A stretch of DNA of 64,000 bases. It comes from Polyangiaceae bacterium (GTDB lineage: Bacteria; Myxococcota_A; Polyangia; Polyangiales; Polyangiaceae). This document shows, in pieces, positions 51,932 to 61,282 of the stretch. The first letter of the stretch is position 1. The number at the start of each line of letters is the position of its first letter. The stretch spans positions 1 to 64,000 of the forward strand of contig WQYX01000001.1 in NCBI GenBank assembly GCA_009781005.1. The letters run 5' to 3'. The notes under the pieces were generated by a model, which was not told where the DNA came from, did not search any database, and was given only the letters and a program-made list of their open reading frames with translations. The translations under genes and the position numbers were made by a program.

Positions 51932-52111
51932 AGCCCGGATAATTCATGACGCGATTTCTGCAGACGGCCGAGACCGCAGCGAGAAGGGCGCACGCCGCAC
52001 CGCAGGACCGAGGCGTACTGTACGTACGCCGCAGGTCCGAGGAGCGCCGTACGCCCTTCGCAGCAAAGGGATCGGCTCGTCTGAGTGGAGTCGTCATGAA
52101 TTATCCGGGCT
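51932..52111. repeat. Family C element, 180 bp
   Basis: The termini are perfect inverted repeats of 20 bases beginning AGCCCGGATAATTCATGAC. The interior is also self-complementary around GTAC-TG-TACGTAC, so the element folds end to end. A second 180-bp copy in opposite orientation is at 60425-60604. It lies between the kinase and lipoprotein genes. The remaining sequence 51734-51931 carries no evident gene. Confidence 0.9.
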
Positions 52112-52116
52112 AGGTC

Positions 52117-53376
52117 TTACTTTCCGCCATCGACGCCTCCAATCTGCGAGGTGCCCGGCACAATCTGAAGTGCCATAGGTGCGAGTGCGTCGCCAAGGAA
52201 CGTGCGCCATTGGACATTGTAGCGTCCGTGGGGGAGGCCAACGATGACATCACGTGCGCCAGGTGCTGCCCACGCCACGGTGATGCCGTCGATGGTGACG
52301 ATGCGAAGTTCGTCGGTTGCATTGATGATGGTGAGCCCTTCGGAGGTCTGGCCTGGGGCGGTCGGGACATCCCCCGGTCCCGTGCGAAACGCCGCGAGCT
52401 CTTGAGGGCTGAGCACGATCTGTGCGCCGTCGGCGCTGACAGGCGCCGCCGCGAACGCCGACGTTGCAGGTGGAACGAGGAGCGCGGACGTCGCGATGTC
52501 GTTCTTTTTTTGCACGCCGGTGATGTCGAAGGCGAGCGAGCCTTGACTCGTCCACCGAAGTTCGACGCGTACGGGCAGCTCATCGAGACTGCACACCTGG
52601 GTGCTCGGCGGAGCGTTCATGAGATCGAGCAACGCGCGGCAGAGAAGGATGCCGCCTTCTCCGAGATCCGGCAGGCGACCGACGTCGAAGAGTGCATGCG
52701 CGGCGCGCGTCGTGACTTCGACTCTGTGTGTTCGAATGCCGATGCGTTTGCCGCCCTGGCCCTTCGAGCTCACGTCCGCAGGGGTGAGCGGCGCTACATC
52801 GAGACGTCGCTCGCCAAACAGTGCGCGCAGCGCTCCGGGGCCGATCGGTCTGTACGTTGCGCCGCCGGGCCACACGACGACGTGGCCGAACCTGTCCGAT
52901 CGTGCGCGGATCTCTGTTTCTGGTGGCAGCACGAAACCCTGCCCGAGCAGCGAGAGACGCATGCGCGACATACTGAGATCGATGGTGAGGCGAAGCTCCG
53001 TCTTCTTGCGCGCAGCATCGATACCTGCCGCGTTGACCTCCGGCGCGCGTGGCGGCCCCACGAGCTCGCTCTGCCGAAAAACTGCGGAGAGCGTGTAACC
53101 CGAGGAAGCGTCGCGCGCGAGCGTGTCGGGCGCGAGAGGAATGTCGCCGCGAATCGGTACCGGAAGCGGGCCGCCTTCAGGCATGACGATCGGCTGCGCA
53201 GCGCTCGACGGCGTCGTGACGTTGGCGAGGGGCGCCGGTATTGCGCTCGCTTGCGGGCTGGCGGTCGCGTCGGGTGCGTCCGACGTAGAGTTCGAAGGTT
53301 GGCAGCCGAGGAGCGTCGCGATGATCAGCGCGAACGCTTCGATCACGGTCCGTGATTTGAAAGCCGGAACTGTCAT
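52117..53376 (-). CDS. Putative lipoprotein of unknown function
   Basis: A 419-residue exported protein with signal and lipobox (IIATLLGCQPS), a Ser/Pro/Ala-rich linker, then a mostly beta-rich body without a known motif. Two cysteines in the middle (ILLCRALL and STQVCSLDEL) may form a disulfide. ATG 53376 is preferred over 53397 for the signal peptide. It is the last gene of a minus-strand run after the citrate-synthase-like pair. A family C element begins six bases after the stop. Confidence 0.75.
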   Translation of the reverse strand: MTVPAFKSRTVIEAFALIIATLLGCQPSNSTSDAPDATASPQASAIPAPLANVTTPSSAAQPIVMPEGGPLPVPIRGDIPLAPDTLARDASSGYTLSAVFRQSELVGPPRAPEVNAAGIDAARKKTELRLTIDLSMSRMRLSLLGQGFVLPPETEIRARSDRFGHVVVWPGGATYRPIGPGALRALFGERRLDVAPLTPADVSSKGQGGKRIGIRTHRVEVTTRAAHALFDVGRLPDLGEGGILLCRALLDLMNAPPSTQVCSLDELPVRVELRWTSQGSLAFDITGVQKKNDIATSALLVPPATSAFAAAPVSADGAQIVLSPQELAAFRTGPGDVPTAPGQTSEGLTIINATDELRIVTIDGITVAWAAPGARDVIVGLPHGRYNVQWRTFLGDALAPMALQIVPGTSQIGGVDGGK

Positions 53377-53400
53377 GCGCGGAGTCGCGCGTAGCACACG

Positions 53401-53432
53401 CGGCGACGATCACTACCGGCGACGATCACTAC
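53401..53432. repeat. Tandem duplication of 16 bp
   Basis: Two head-to-tail copies of CGGCGACGATCACTAC overlap the 3' end and stop of the upstream minus-strand gene. It looks like a recent slippage event that may have altered the C-terminus (SSDRRR). Confidence 0.7.
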
Positions 53433-54207
53433 TCTTGCGCGGCTCTGGTCCGACGTAGCGGATGGCTTCGCTGGGGAGGCAGCGAAGTTCGTCGGCTCGT
53501 TGCATTGCGCCTTCGAAGGCGTGCGCGAGAAATTGTGGCTGAAGGAGGATTGCCGACAGCGCTCCGATTTCTTTCGGTAAGAGGCCCAGATCGAGGCACG
53601 CGGCGCCGATGGCGTCGAACGCACTCACGTCGATGCCGAGAAGCTCGCGCATGATCGGCCAGAGTTCTTCGGCGAGTGTCCACCACGGTCGTTCACTTCG
53701 TCCACGACGCGCAAGACAACTTCGGATGCCGACGACGCGCTCATCCACTCTGCGCTTATGAACACCGACGCTCGGCCACTCCGCGTACGTTTCTACGAAT
53801 CGCCGAATTGCTTTCGTTTTCAGCGTCGCATTCACGAGAGCATCTTCACGTTCGAGAACGGCGCGCAACTCGACGAGCGTTCGTGCGCTCGCCTCAATGG
53901 CTGCCGTGCCGATGAAGTCGCCGTCGAGCACTGCCAGACCCGCGAGATACCCCGTGATGGGCCGACCCGACGACGCGCCGAGGCGCGCGAGCTTCAGCGG
54001 CCACACGCGAGGCTCCGTGACATGGCAACACGCAGCGACGTCGTCGAGAACGGCGATGTCCTCATCGGCAAGACGGCGCCCGGTGAGCGAGAAGACGGAG
54101 AGTCCCGCGAGCGTGATGTTTCCGGCAAGATCACGGTAAAGACGCAGACCGAAGTGATCGTAGTCGCCGAAGTCGGCCCAGCCCACGCGCGTTGCGATGG
54201 GCTTCAC
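53413..54207 (-). CDS. Citrate-synthase-like protein, C-terminal half
   Basis: A 264-residue helical protein resembling the large-domain and C-terminal parts of citrate synthases, with blocks such as PITGYLAGLAVLDGDFIG, EWPSVGVHKRRVDERVVG and a final DLGLLPKEIGALSAILL. Classical catalytic His and Asp residues could not be placed with certainty. Its start overlaps the end of the preceding gene, which carries the N-terminal half, so the two may form one split enzyme. Assignment rests on overall pattern and is moderate. Confidence 0.6.
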   Translation of the reverse strand: MKPIATRVGWADFGDYDHFGLRLYRDLAGNITLAGLSVFSLTGRRLADEDIAVLDDVAACCHVTEPRVWPLKLARLGASSGRPITGYLAGLAVLDGDFIGTAAIEASARTLVELRAVLEREDALVNATLKTKAIRRFVETYAEWPSVGVHKRRVDERVVGIRSCLARRGRSERPWWTLAEELWPIMRELLGIDVSAFDAIGAACLDLGLLPKEIGALSAILLQPQFLAHAFEGAMQRADELRCLPSEAIRYVGPEPRKSSDRRR

Positions 54208-54883
54208 GGTTCCTCGTAAACGAACGGCGGCGTGCTCACCGTTGGATAGTCACCGAAGGCCACAGGATGCCGACCTCTGGACTCCGCAATGGCGGAGACG
54301 AGACGCGCGAGCGCCACCACCGAAACTAATTGCATCTCAGTCTCGATACCGCACGCAGACAGGACGGCGAGCAGCGCCACATCTCGACGTGGTTGCTGCG
54401 CGAGCAGAGGAACATCCAAGATCCCTTCGAGAGCGCGCGCGAGCTCGCTCACGGCATGCACGGATGCATCGTCCGTTGCTTTGAGCGACGGCGGTAGCAT
54501 GAGCGACGGATCCGCGAGGTGCGCCGAGCAAGCCCGGAACGTTTCGGCGGCATGTTCCGCAAGGCATGCGCTCGCAACCGACAGCACCCCGCTCGGTCGT
54601 GCGCCACAGATGCGAGAGAGAACGGCCGCATGAATCGGGTACTCGGCACGCTCATGGGCGCGAGCATCGTGAGCGCCAACTCGAAGCCGCGCGAGCGAGC
54701 TTCGGTCGGAAGGTCGCCCGTTACCGCAAGAAAGACGATGTCGGCGAAACCAACGTGGCGAGCAAGATCGGAATCCACGTCGTACCCAAAGAGACGCGGA
54801 CTTCCCAAAGGCGTCACGGCGAGAGCATCGAGCTGGTCGGGCCACCGCTGCGATTCGAGCGGGCCCGTGCGAGGAGTCGTCAT
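54204..54883 (-). pseudogene. Citrate-synthase-like protein, N-terminal half, frameshifted
   Basis: Two overlapping frames together make one protein. The first runs from ATG 54883 through GYDVDSDLARHVGFADIVFL and TGDLPTEARSRGFELALTML. Near 54640-54655 homology-like sequence jumps to another frame, which continues EYPIHAAVLSRICGARPSG to the stop at 54204. The jump corresponds to a single-base indel, and the 680-bp span is not a multiple of three. No slippery sequence is visible, so a sequencing error or true decay is likelier than programmed shifting. Start overlaps the ThDP-enzyme stop (ATGA). Confidence 0.65.
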
Positions 54884-56637
54884 GACTCGACGAACCCCGC
54901 GATGGTTCGGGCTCGATCACCGAGCGGTGGCGGGATGCTCCCGTCGACGCGTACCTCGATGAGCGATGGCCCCGGCATGCGCAGCGCCTCGCGGACGACG
55001 TCGCCGAGTGTGTTGGGGGTGTCGACGACCCACGCGAAGAGCCCCATGGCTCTTGCGATGGCAGCGACTTCGAGTGTTCTCCGGTAGCGAACCGACGCGA
55101 GCGGCACCTGCGAGCCCACGAGTTTGCTGCCGTGGTACGTGATGCCGTGCATGTTGTTGTTCTCCACGATCCAGATGACGCGCGCGTCGTATTCGGCAGC
55201 CGTGACGAGCTCCATGCCGTTCATCGTGAAACACGCGTCCCCAATGATGGCGAAGACGGGGCGGTTCTTTGCTGCGAACGCGGCGCCGATGGGTGCGGCG
55301 GTTCCGTGACCCATCGATCCGAAACCGAGATTCAATATGAATTTCTGACGCTCTTTGATCGTGAGATACTGAACGTTCGAGAGCATGTGGCCGCCAACGT
55401 CCGAGAACACGATCGCGTCGTTCGGCAAGACCTCTTCGAGCTCGCGCCGCCAGCGCTGAGGTGTCAGCGGAATCTGGGTTGATTCGCGCAACTCCGGTGA
55501 GATGTACGTGTGAGACACCGGCTCGTGCGCGCGCCAGAGCGATTCGGGCTTCACGCCTTCGCGCAAGGCACGATGAATATGATAGACGACCTCGACGAGG
55601 ATGGCTTGAGCGTCGCCCACGAGGGCGACGTCGACGGGATAATTGCGACCGATGCGATCGGCGTCGATATCGAGTTGGATGAAGCTGCGATTTTTGCGGA
55701 GGCTCGGCGTCCAATTCAATGTTGCGGTCTCGTTGAGCGACGTGCCGACGGTGAACAAGACATCGAGCTCGTGACCGAGCATGATCTCACGAGCGACCGC
55801 ATGACCGGCGAAGCCCATGACGCCGAGCGAGAGCGGATGATTTTCCGGGAAGAGCCCCTTGCCCCGCGGCGTCGTTGCCACCCTGGCCGGAAGGAGCTCC
55901 GCGAGTGTACGAAGATGCTCTTCGGCACCGCCGATGCCGACGCCGGCGCCCGCAAAAAGAACCGGGTGCTTTGCTGCCATGAGTATGGCCGCGGCGCGCT
56001 TGACGGAGACGCGGTCGAACGTGCGCGTGTCAGGTCGATACGTCTTTGGGTTGAACCATTCCTCGGTAAGCGGACGCTCCCAGAGATCGACGGGGACGTT
56101 GAGATGCGCGGGTCCCGGCCGACCCGTGAGTGCGAGGCGCAAAGCGCGACGAAGATGCCGTGCGAGGCTCTCGGGCGACGTGACCATGGCCGAGTATTTG
56201 GTGATGGGACGAAACATCGCGACGATGTCCATGTCCTCGCGCGACGTCTCTTGCGCCGCGCCTTTGCCGAGTGCGTGGCTTGCTGCTTGCCCCGTGACGA
56301 CGAGCATGGGAACGCCGTCTGCGAACGCGCACGCCACGCCCGTGAGGAGGTTCGTCGCGCCCGGACCTGCCGTGCCCGCGCACACGGACAGACGACGCGA
56401 GATGCGCGCATAGCCATCCGCCATGAACGCCGCGCCCTCCTCGTGTTTTGTCACGACGAGGCGAATCTCGGGGTCGCTCTCGATGACTTCGAAGAACGGA
56501 TGGAGCAGACCTCCGGGGATCCCGAAGACGACGCTGACGCCTTCCGCTTTGAGGTACCGCAAAAAGACGTCGATGGCGCGTGACGGTTGGCGACTCGAAG
56601 GGACGGGCGGCAGAGTGGGAGAGGTGGCTTGGTTCAC
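54880..56637 (-). CDS. ThDP-dependent enzyme, acetolactate synthase family
   Basis: A 585-residue thiamine-diphosphate enzyme. The catalytic glutamate is in TKHEEGAAFMADGYAR, the central FAD/ADP-like domain includes GAGVGIGGAEEH, and the ThDP/Mg motif is GDACFTMNGMELVTAAEYDA followed by ENNN. It could be an acetolactate synthase, a benzoylformate-type decarboxylase or a carboligase; no regulatory subunit gene is adjacent. GTG start overlaps the histidine-kinase stop (TAGTG), and its stop overlaps the citrate-synthase-like gene. Confidence 0.9.
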   Translation of the reverse strand: MNQATSPTLPPVPSSRQPSRAIDVFLRYLKAEGVSVVFGIPGGLLHPFFEVIESDPEIRLVVTKHEEGAAFMADGYARISRRLSVCAGTAGPGATNLLTGVACAFADGVPMLVVTGQAASHALGKGAAQETSREDMDIVAMFRPITKYSAMVTSPESLARHLRRALRLALTGRPGPAHLNVPVDLWERPLTEEWFNPKTYRPDTRTFDRVSVKRAAAILMAAKHPVLFAGAGVGIGGAEEHLRTLAELLPARVATTPRGKGLFPENHPLSLGVMGFAGHAVAREIMLGHELDVLFTVGTSLNETATLNWTPSLRKNRSFIQLDIDADRIGRNYPVDVALVGDAQAILVEVVYHIHRALREGVKPESLWRAHEPVSHTYISPELRESTQIPLTPQRWRRELEEVLPNDAIVFSDVGGHMLSNVQYLTIKERQKFILNLGFGSMGHGTAAPIGAAFAAKNRPVFAIIGDACFTMNGMELVTAAEYDARVIWIVENNNMHGITYHGSKLVGSQVPLASVRYRRTLEVAAIARAMGLFAWVVDTPNTLGDVVREALRMPGPSLIEVRVDGSIPPPLGDRARTIAGFVES

Positions 56638-58322
56638 TAGTTCTCAACCTTCCGAATCGTCACGACGTTGGTGATCATGTTGTCGAGGGTTTCCTCCGCG
56701 CTGGCGCGCTTCGTGGCGATCGGTTTGACCGGGAAGTGCGCCCAGAACGTGGTGCCGACAGCGGGCTTCGACATCACGTCGATGCGCCCGCCAATCTGCG
56801 CAAGCAGGCGCACCACGCTCGATAGGCCGATGCCATAGCTGTCGGGGCGCGACGGCGGCGCGTCATTTGGACGCGGGCGAAAGATCCGCTGGACGTCGGC
56901 GGGCGAAATACCTTCTCCGGTGTCCGACAGCTTGAGCGTCAGAAAACCCGGCGATTGGCTCGAATCGCCCTCGAGCAGAGAGAGAGGCGTGCCGCTGATC
57001 TCGAGCAAGATGCTTCCTTGATGCGTGTATTTTGCAGCATTGGTCAGGAAGTTATCGACGACGCGATCGAAGACCAGCGGATCGATCACGATCTCATCGG
57101 GGGCCTCACGCGTGCAAAATACACTCACCTTGATGTCACGGCCGTGAACGAGCGCCTTCAAACGACGGCGATACATTTCGGCAAGCGGTGCAACGGGCTG
57201 CGGCTCCGGCGCGAGTCTCACGAAGCCGGGATCCTGCGTCGCGACTTCCATGAGCCTCGTCAGCATCTCGTCGATTTGCGCCGTGGCCGTCTCCATGTCG
57301 TGGAGCGCCTCGCTTCCCTCCACGTCCTGGATGCGGTCGCGGAGAAATTGCGTGTTGCCTCGGACCACGAAGAGGGGATTACGAAGGTCGTGGGAGAAGC
57401 CGCGGAGCGTGGTGACGCGCGACTGCTGGAGTCCCTGCAGGCCGTGAACGACGGTCTCGAGGGTCGCCGTGCGCTCTGCGACTTGTTGCTCCATCAACCG
57501 AATCCAGTCGCGCTGGCGTTGGTGGAGCGCGATGATTTCGGATCGCGCTTCCGATTCGGCGTGCGCAAAATCGCGCAGGACCTGGTTGACCTCCGAGGAG
57601 ATCCGGAGATTCGCTCGTTGCGCCCGGCGAAGCTCGTAGAGATAGCCCAGAAGCGCGCCAAGGATGGGGAGGAGAACTGGCAGCGTGATCGCCGGGCTCA
57701 CCAGATCTCCTGCCGCCGTCGCAGCGGCGACCGCTGCGCCGAGGGCAGCACCGCCCAGGATAGGCAAGAGCCTGCGCCTGTCGAACCAACGCAGATGGTA
57801 TTCGCAGTAGTCGTCGCCGCGCGCGATGCAGGCCTTCTCGGTCAGATGCGCGGGAGGCATGGCCCAGATGGTTGGACCATATAGCCACGATGCTTGTCGG
57901 GATAAGCATAGCAATCGAGATTCGGGTCTTGTCGAAAAATAACGGACTTCGAACTCATTTCGTGCCGACCGCAAGATTTCGAAATGGCTTATGCGCGTCA
58001 TGAACTTCGCTGTCTTGACGGCAGCTTCGAAGAATTGCTGTTCCGTGAGCGCTTGAACCATGTAACGGATGACGTCGTAGCTTTCGTTGAACCGGTACCC
58101 ACACGCCTTCAAAAAGGTGTTGTCATCTGGAATGTGCATCCGCGCGGCGGCAAGAAAACTTTCGATTTGCTCGAGTGAAACCCAGTATGTCGACCGGTCG
58201 ATCTCTTCGACGGAAAGCTGGGCCGCCTTTGCCGCAGCTTCGAGTTGCTCACGACCGACGTGAGCCTCTAGCCATCGTGCAAGAGACCACACGATCTTGA
58301 TGTTCAACTCCGGAGATCCCAT
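56637..58322 (-). CDS. Sensor histidine kinase
   Basis: A 561-residue kinase. The N-terminal 190 residues form a sensor domain ending in the V4R-like pattern ARGDDYCEYHLRW. Two hydrophobic segments at about 197-245 and a coiled coil follow. The phosphoacceptor histidine is in RGFSHDLRNPL at about residue 310, the N box is DNFLTNAAKYTH, and the G boxes are DTGEGIS and YGIGLSSV. No response regulator is next to it. The gene is directly coupled to the ThDP enzyme, an unusual pairing. Confidence 0.9.
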   Translation of the reverse strand: MGSPELNIKIVWSLARWLEAHVGREQLEAAAKAAQLSVEEIDRSTYWVSLEQIESFLAAARMHIPDDNTFLKACGYRFNESYDVIRYMVQALTEQQFFEAAVKTAKFMTRISHFEILRSARNEFEVRYFSTRPESRLLCLSRQASWLYGPTIWAMPPAHLTEKACIARGDDYCEYHLRWFDRRRLLPILGGAALGAAVAAATAAGDLVSPAITLPVLLPILGALLGYLYELRRAQRANLRISSEVNQVLRDFAHAESEARSEIIALHQRQRDWIRLMEQQVAERTATLETVVHGLQGLQQSRVTTLRGFSHDLRNPLFVVRGNTQFLRDRIQDVEGSEALHDMETATAQIDEMLTRLMEVATQDPGFVRLAPEPQPVAPLAEMYRRRLKALVHGRDIKVSVFCTREAPDEIVIDPLVFDRVVDNFLTNAAKYTHQGSILLEISGTPLSLLEGDSSQSPGFLTLKLSDTGEGISPADVQRIFRPRPNDAPPSRPDSYGIGLSSVVRLLAQIGGRIDVMSKPAVGTTFWAHFPVKPIATKRASAEETLDNMITNVVTIRKVEN

Positions 58323-58614
58323 TGGCTTCTCCGCGCTCGGAGCGCAGGATCGCTAATACAATGGGTGTGGGACGAGCGGTCAACTGTCGCAGACGGGTGC
58401 ATTGCAAAGGTATCCCACTCGCCCTCGCTCACTTGCACATGTGGGCCTATGGCGCCTTATCATACGTCACTATCTTTTCATTTGATAACGATGACGCCAG
58501 GACGATTTTTCCTGCTGCGACGGCGCGTATTCGATATCGGGATTTCATTGTCGCAAATGCAGCCGGCGCCCGAGACTGCCGGCGCCCGCGCGTACGTGCT
58601 ACGTGAGTAGGCCG
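58323..58614. other. Divergent intergenic region
   Basis: The 292 bases between the histidine kinase and the DnaJ-type gene hold no supported gene. A direct repeat of GGCGCCCG (58567-58588) with intervening GC-rich sequence could form a leader hairpin before dnaJ. Confidence 0.4.
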
Positions 58615-59733
58615 ATGTCGCATCGCGACCACTACGAAGTCCTCGGTGTCGTCCGCACGGCCACTCAAGAAGAGATCAAGGCTGCATTCCGCAAACAGGC
58701 TGCCATCCATCATCCCGACCGCAATCCTGATGATCCAAAGGCTGCGGCTCGCTTCAAAGAATTGAACGCGGCTTACCAAGTGCTCGGCGATCCGCAGCGG
58801 CGCGCCATGTACGATCGCTTCGGTCATCGCGCGGAAGAGCCGGGATCACCCTTCGCGAGCAGTGGTCCGTTCGCTGGTGGTGTCGTCGACTTCAGCGAGA
58901 TTGCGTTCGATGGAATCCTCGGTGATCTGCTCGGCGTCTTCGGCGTCGGTCGCGGCGACAGGGGCGATCTGAAACGCGAACTCGAAATTTCGTTCGAAGA
59001 AGCCGCGTTCGGTGCCACGAAGACGATGCGCTACGACCGCGTGGTTTCGTGCGGAGATTGCGGAGGGTCGGGGTCCGCACTGGGAGCCACGCCGGACACG
59101 TGCAGCGCGTGCAACGGGCGCGGTCGTGTTCGCTTCCAACAAGGCATCATTCCCATTGCGGTCGAGCGTGTTTGCCAGCGCTGCAAAGGGCGCGGCACGA
59201 TCGTTACGCACGCGTGCAGTACATGCCGTGGCAGCGGGCTCGTCGCGAGCCAGAACACGATCGAGGTGACGATCGCTCCGGGCGTCGAGCACGGCGCCAC
59301 GCGTGTCGTCAGCGGAGCAGGCAATCGCCCTCGAGCCGACCGACCCGCCGGCGATCTCGAGCTCGAGATCCACATCGCGGCGCATCCGTTCTTTCGTCGC
59401 GTTGGTGACGACATCGTTTGCAGCGTGCCGATCACCTTCACCCAAGCCGCACTCGGTGCTGAAGTCTCTGTCCCCACGCTCGACGGCAAAGGCAAGCTAC
59501 GCGTGCCGGCGGGCACGCAACCCGGAGCCACGTTGCGACTCAAGAGCAAGGGCATGCCGAAGCGCGCCGGCATCGGCCGCGGCGATCAGCGCATCGAGAT
59601 CATCGTCGAAGTGCCCACGTCGCTCACCGACCGGCAACGCGAGCTGCTCGAACAGCTTGCAAGAGAGCTCGGCGAAGAGGTTTCGCCGCAGCACAAAACC
59701 TTCATGGACAAACTGCGAGAGCTGTTTGGTTGA
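58615..59733 (+). CDS. dnaJ: DnaJ-type Hsp40 co-chaperone
   Basis: A 372-residue type I Hsp40 that stimulates DnaK ATPase. The J domain (DHYEVLGVVRTATQEEI) has an intact HPD. It is followed by a Gly/Phe-containing linker, four zinc-binding repeats (CGDCGGSG, CSACNGRG, CQRCKGRG, CSTCRGSG) and the substrate-binding C-terminal domains. ATG 58615 (MSHRDHYE) is preferred over GTG 58603. Without dnaK or grpE nearby it may be an additional paralogue. Confidence 0.93.
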   Translation: MSHRDHYEVLGVVRTATQEEIKAAFRKQAAIHHPDRNPDDPKAAARFKELNAAYQVLGDPQRRAMYDRFGHRAEEPGSPFASSGPFAGGVVDFSEIAFDGILGDLLGVFGVGRGDRGDLKRELEISFEEAAFGATKTMRYDRVVSCGDCGGSGSALGATPDTCSACNGRGRVRFQQGIIPIAVERVCQRCKGRGTIVTHACSTCRGSGLVASQNTIEVTIAPGVEHGATRVVSGAGNRPRADRPAGDLELEIHIAAHPFFRRVGDDIVCSVPITFTQAALGAEVSVPTLDGKGKLRVPAGTQPGATLRLKSKGMPKRAGIGRGDQRIEIIVEVPTSLTDRQRELLEQLARELGEEVSPQHKTFMDKLRELFG

Positions 59734-59767
59734 CTCCTTCGCGCGTGTCTCGCCTCAGAGCGTGTAG

Positions 59768-59900
59768 GGCAGCCGTCGCGAGCGAATCGAGGCAAGGGCG
59801 GAGCGCGAGGAGCCCGCGAAAGCGTACGTTGTGGTACGTGCGCAGGCACCGCAGCGCCCGACCGACGAATCGATTCGCGCAGCAGGCTGGCGAACTCGCT
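59768..59900. repeat. Family B element
   Basis: A 133-bp copy in the same orientation as 10384-10523, with palindromic tip GTACGTTGTGGTAC and right end AGGCTGGCGAACTCGCT. It occupies the gap between the convergent DnaJ-type and small lipoprotein genes. Confidence 0.88.
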
Positions 59901-59974
59901 CTCAGCCCGCCGCACACGCCTTCCCCTCTTGAACGCGAACAAGAAAAAGGAAAGCGTGTGGCCGCTGTCATCGA

Positions 59975-60313
59975 TCATTGCCCTCCGTCTTTGTCCGTAC
60001 CGCCGTCTTTGCCGCCGTCGTGGTGATCCTGGACGTAGCCGCCGTCTTTGCCACCGTCACCGTGGACGTAGCCGCCATCTTTCCCGCCGTCCGCGGGCGC
60101 GTCTGCTGCCCGTTGCGCCGCAGGGGTGTTCGGCGCCGCGGCTGCCGGCACGATCGGCGCCGTGCGCGTGACCGCCTTTGGTGACGGCTCCGAAGCGTGT
60201 GCTGCAACTACGTCTGCTTTCTTGTCATTGGTGCAGCCCATCACGAGGGCCACCGTGGGAACGAGAGCGAGCGACAGTGCGATGACGAGCTGCGAGCGTC
60301 GAAATGAATTCAT
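59975..60313 (-). CDS. Small Gly/Asp-rich repeat lipoprotein
   Basis: A 112-residue lipoprotein. Signal MNSFRRSQLVIALSLALVP leads to lipobox VMGC near residue 27, followed by an Ala/Pro-rich stretch and a C-terminal run of GGKDGG repeats with Tyr, Val, His and Asp (GGKDGGYVHGD type). AGGGGGAA lies about six bases before ATG 60313. The repeats could bind divalent metal ions, but no function is known. Confidence 0.75.
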   Translation of the reverse strand: MNSFRRSQLVIALSLALVPTVALVMGCTNDKKADVVAAHASEPSPKAVTRTAPIVPAAAAPNTPAAQRAADAPADGGKDGGYVHGDGGKDGGYVQDHHDGGKDGGTDKDGGQ

Positions 60314-60424
60314 GTGTTTCCCCCTTTTGACGTGTTTGATAACGCACCCGTCGCGCTCCCGTGACCCCTCGGTACAATGAATTACAATCGCGACAATCGT
60401 TCGATCGGGGCAAGACGTCGCGCT

Positions 60425-60604
60425 AGCCCGGATCATTCACGACGACTCCACTCAGACGAGCCGATCCACTTGCTGCGAAGGTCGTACGGCGCTTCTCGGA
60501 CCTGCGGCGTACGTACAGTACGCCTCGGTCCTGCGATGCGGCGTGCACCCTTCTCGCTGCGGTCTCGGCCGTCTGCAGAAATCGCGTCATGAATGATCCG
60601 GGCT
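60425..60604. repeat. Family C element, 180 bp, inverted copy
   Basis: Starts AGCCCGGATCATTCACGACG and ends with its near-perfect inverse. The internal tip is GTACGTACAGTAC. Same length as 51932-52111 but opposite orientation. It lies between the small lipoprotein and the superoxide dismutase gene, so the sodB promoter must be in the 77 bases after it or inside it. Confidence 0.9.
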
Positions 60605-60681
60605 TGTCCGAAAACTACCTTTTCAATCGCCCTCTATCCTCTTATTGTGGACCCCTACGTTTGCAAAGAAGGAGACACGGC

Positions 60682-61266
60682 ATGGCTTTCACGCTCCCGA
60701 ATCTGCCCTATGCGAAGGATGCTCTCGCCCCGCACATGTCGGCCGAGACGCTCGACTATCACCATGGCAAGCACCACGCGGCATACGTCAACAACCTCAA
60801 TAAGATGATCGAAGGCAAGCCCGAGGCGACCAAGAGTCTCGAGGAAATCATCGCGTCTGCCGACGGCGGCGTCTTCAACAACGCCGCGCAAGTCTGGAAT
60901 CACACCTTCTTCTGGAATTGCATGAAACCGAAAGGCGGCGGAGAGCCGAAAGGCGATCTTGCGGCGGCTATCACACGCGACTTCGGCTCATTCAATAAGT
61001 TCAAGGAGGAGTTCTCGAACGCAGCAGCAACGCAGTTTGGTTCGGGTTGGGCGTGGCTCATTCTCGACGGCGGCAAGCTCTCGATCATGAAAACAGCAAA
61101 CGCCGATTTGCCAATGAAGCATGGCAAGAAGGCTTTGCTCACCATCGACGTATGGGAGCATGCGTATTACGTTGATTACCGAAACCTCCGTCCCAAGTAC
61201 ATTGAGACGTTTCTCGCTCATTTGGTGAATTGGGACTTCGTAAACGAGAACCTGAAGAAGGGCTGA
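60682..61266 (+). CDS. sodB: Superoxide dismutase, Fe/Mn family
   Basis: A 194-residue cytoplasmic enzyme converting superoxide to peroxide and oxygen. Metal ligands: His in TLDYHHGKHH, His in QVWNHTFFWNCM, then Asp and His in TIDVWEHAYYVDY. The sequence FFWNCM and QFGSGWAWL favour the iron form, as in SodB. ATG 60682 is preceded by AAGGAGA at ideal spacing. Confidence 0.97.
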   Translation: MAFTLPNLPYAKDALAPHMSAETLDYHHGKHHAAYVNNLNKMIEGKPEATKSLEEIIASADGGVFNNAAQVWNHTFFWNCMKPKGGGEPKGDLAAAITRDFGSFNKFKEEFSNAAATQFGSGWAWLILDGGKLSIMKTANADLPMKHGKKALLTIDVWEHAYYVDYRNLRPKYIETFLAHLVNWDFVNENLKKG

Positions 61267-61282
61267 TTCTGAAGCTCGCAAA

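Noticed and set aside
54620-54670. Programmed ribosomal frameshift
   Set aside because: No heptameric slippery sequence or downstream structure was evident; an indel or decay explains it more simply.
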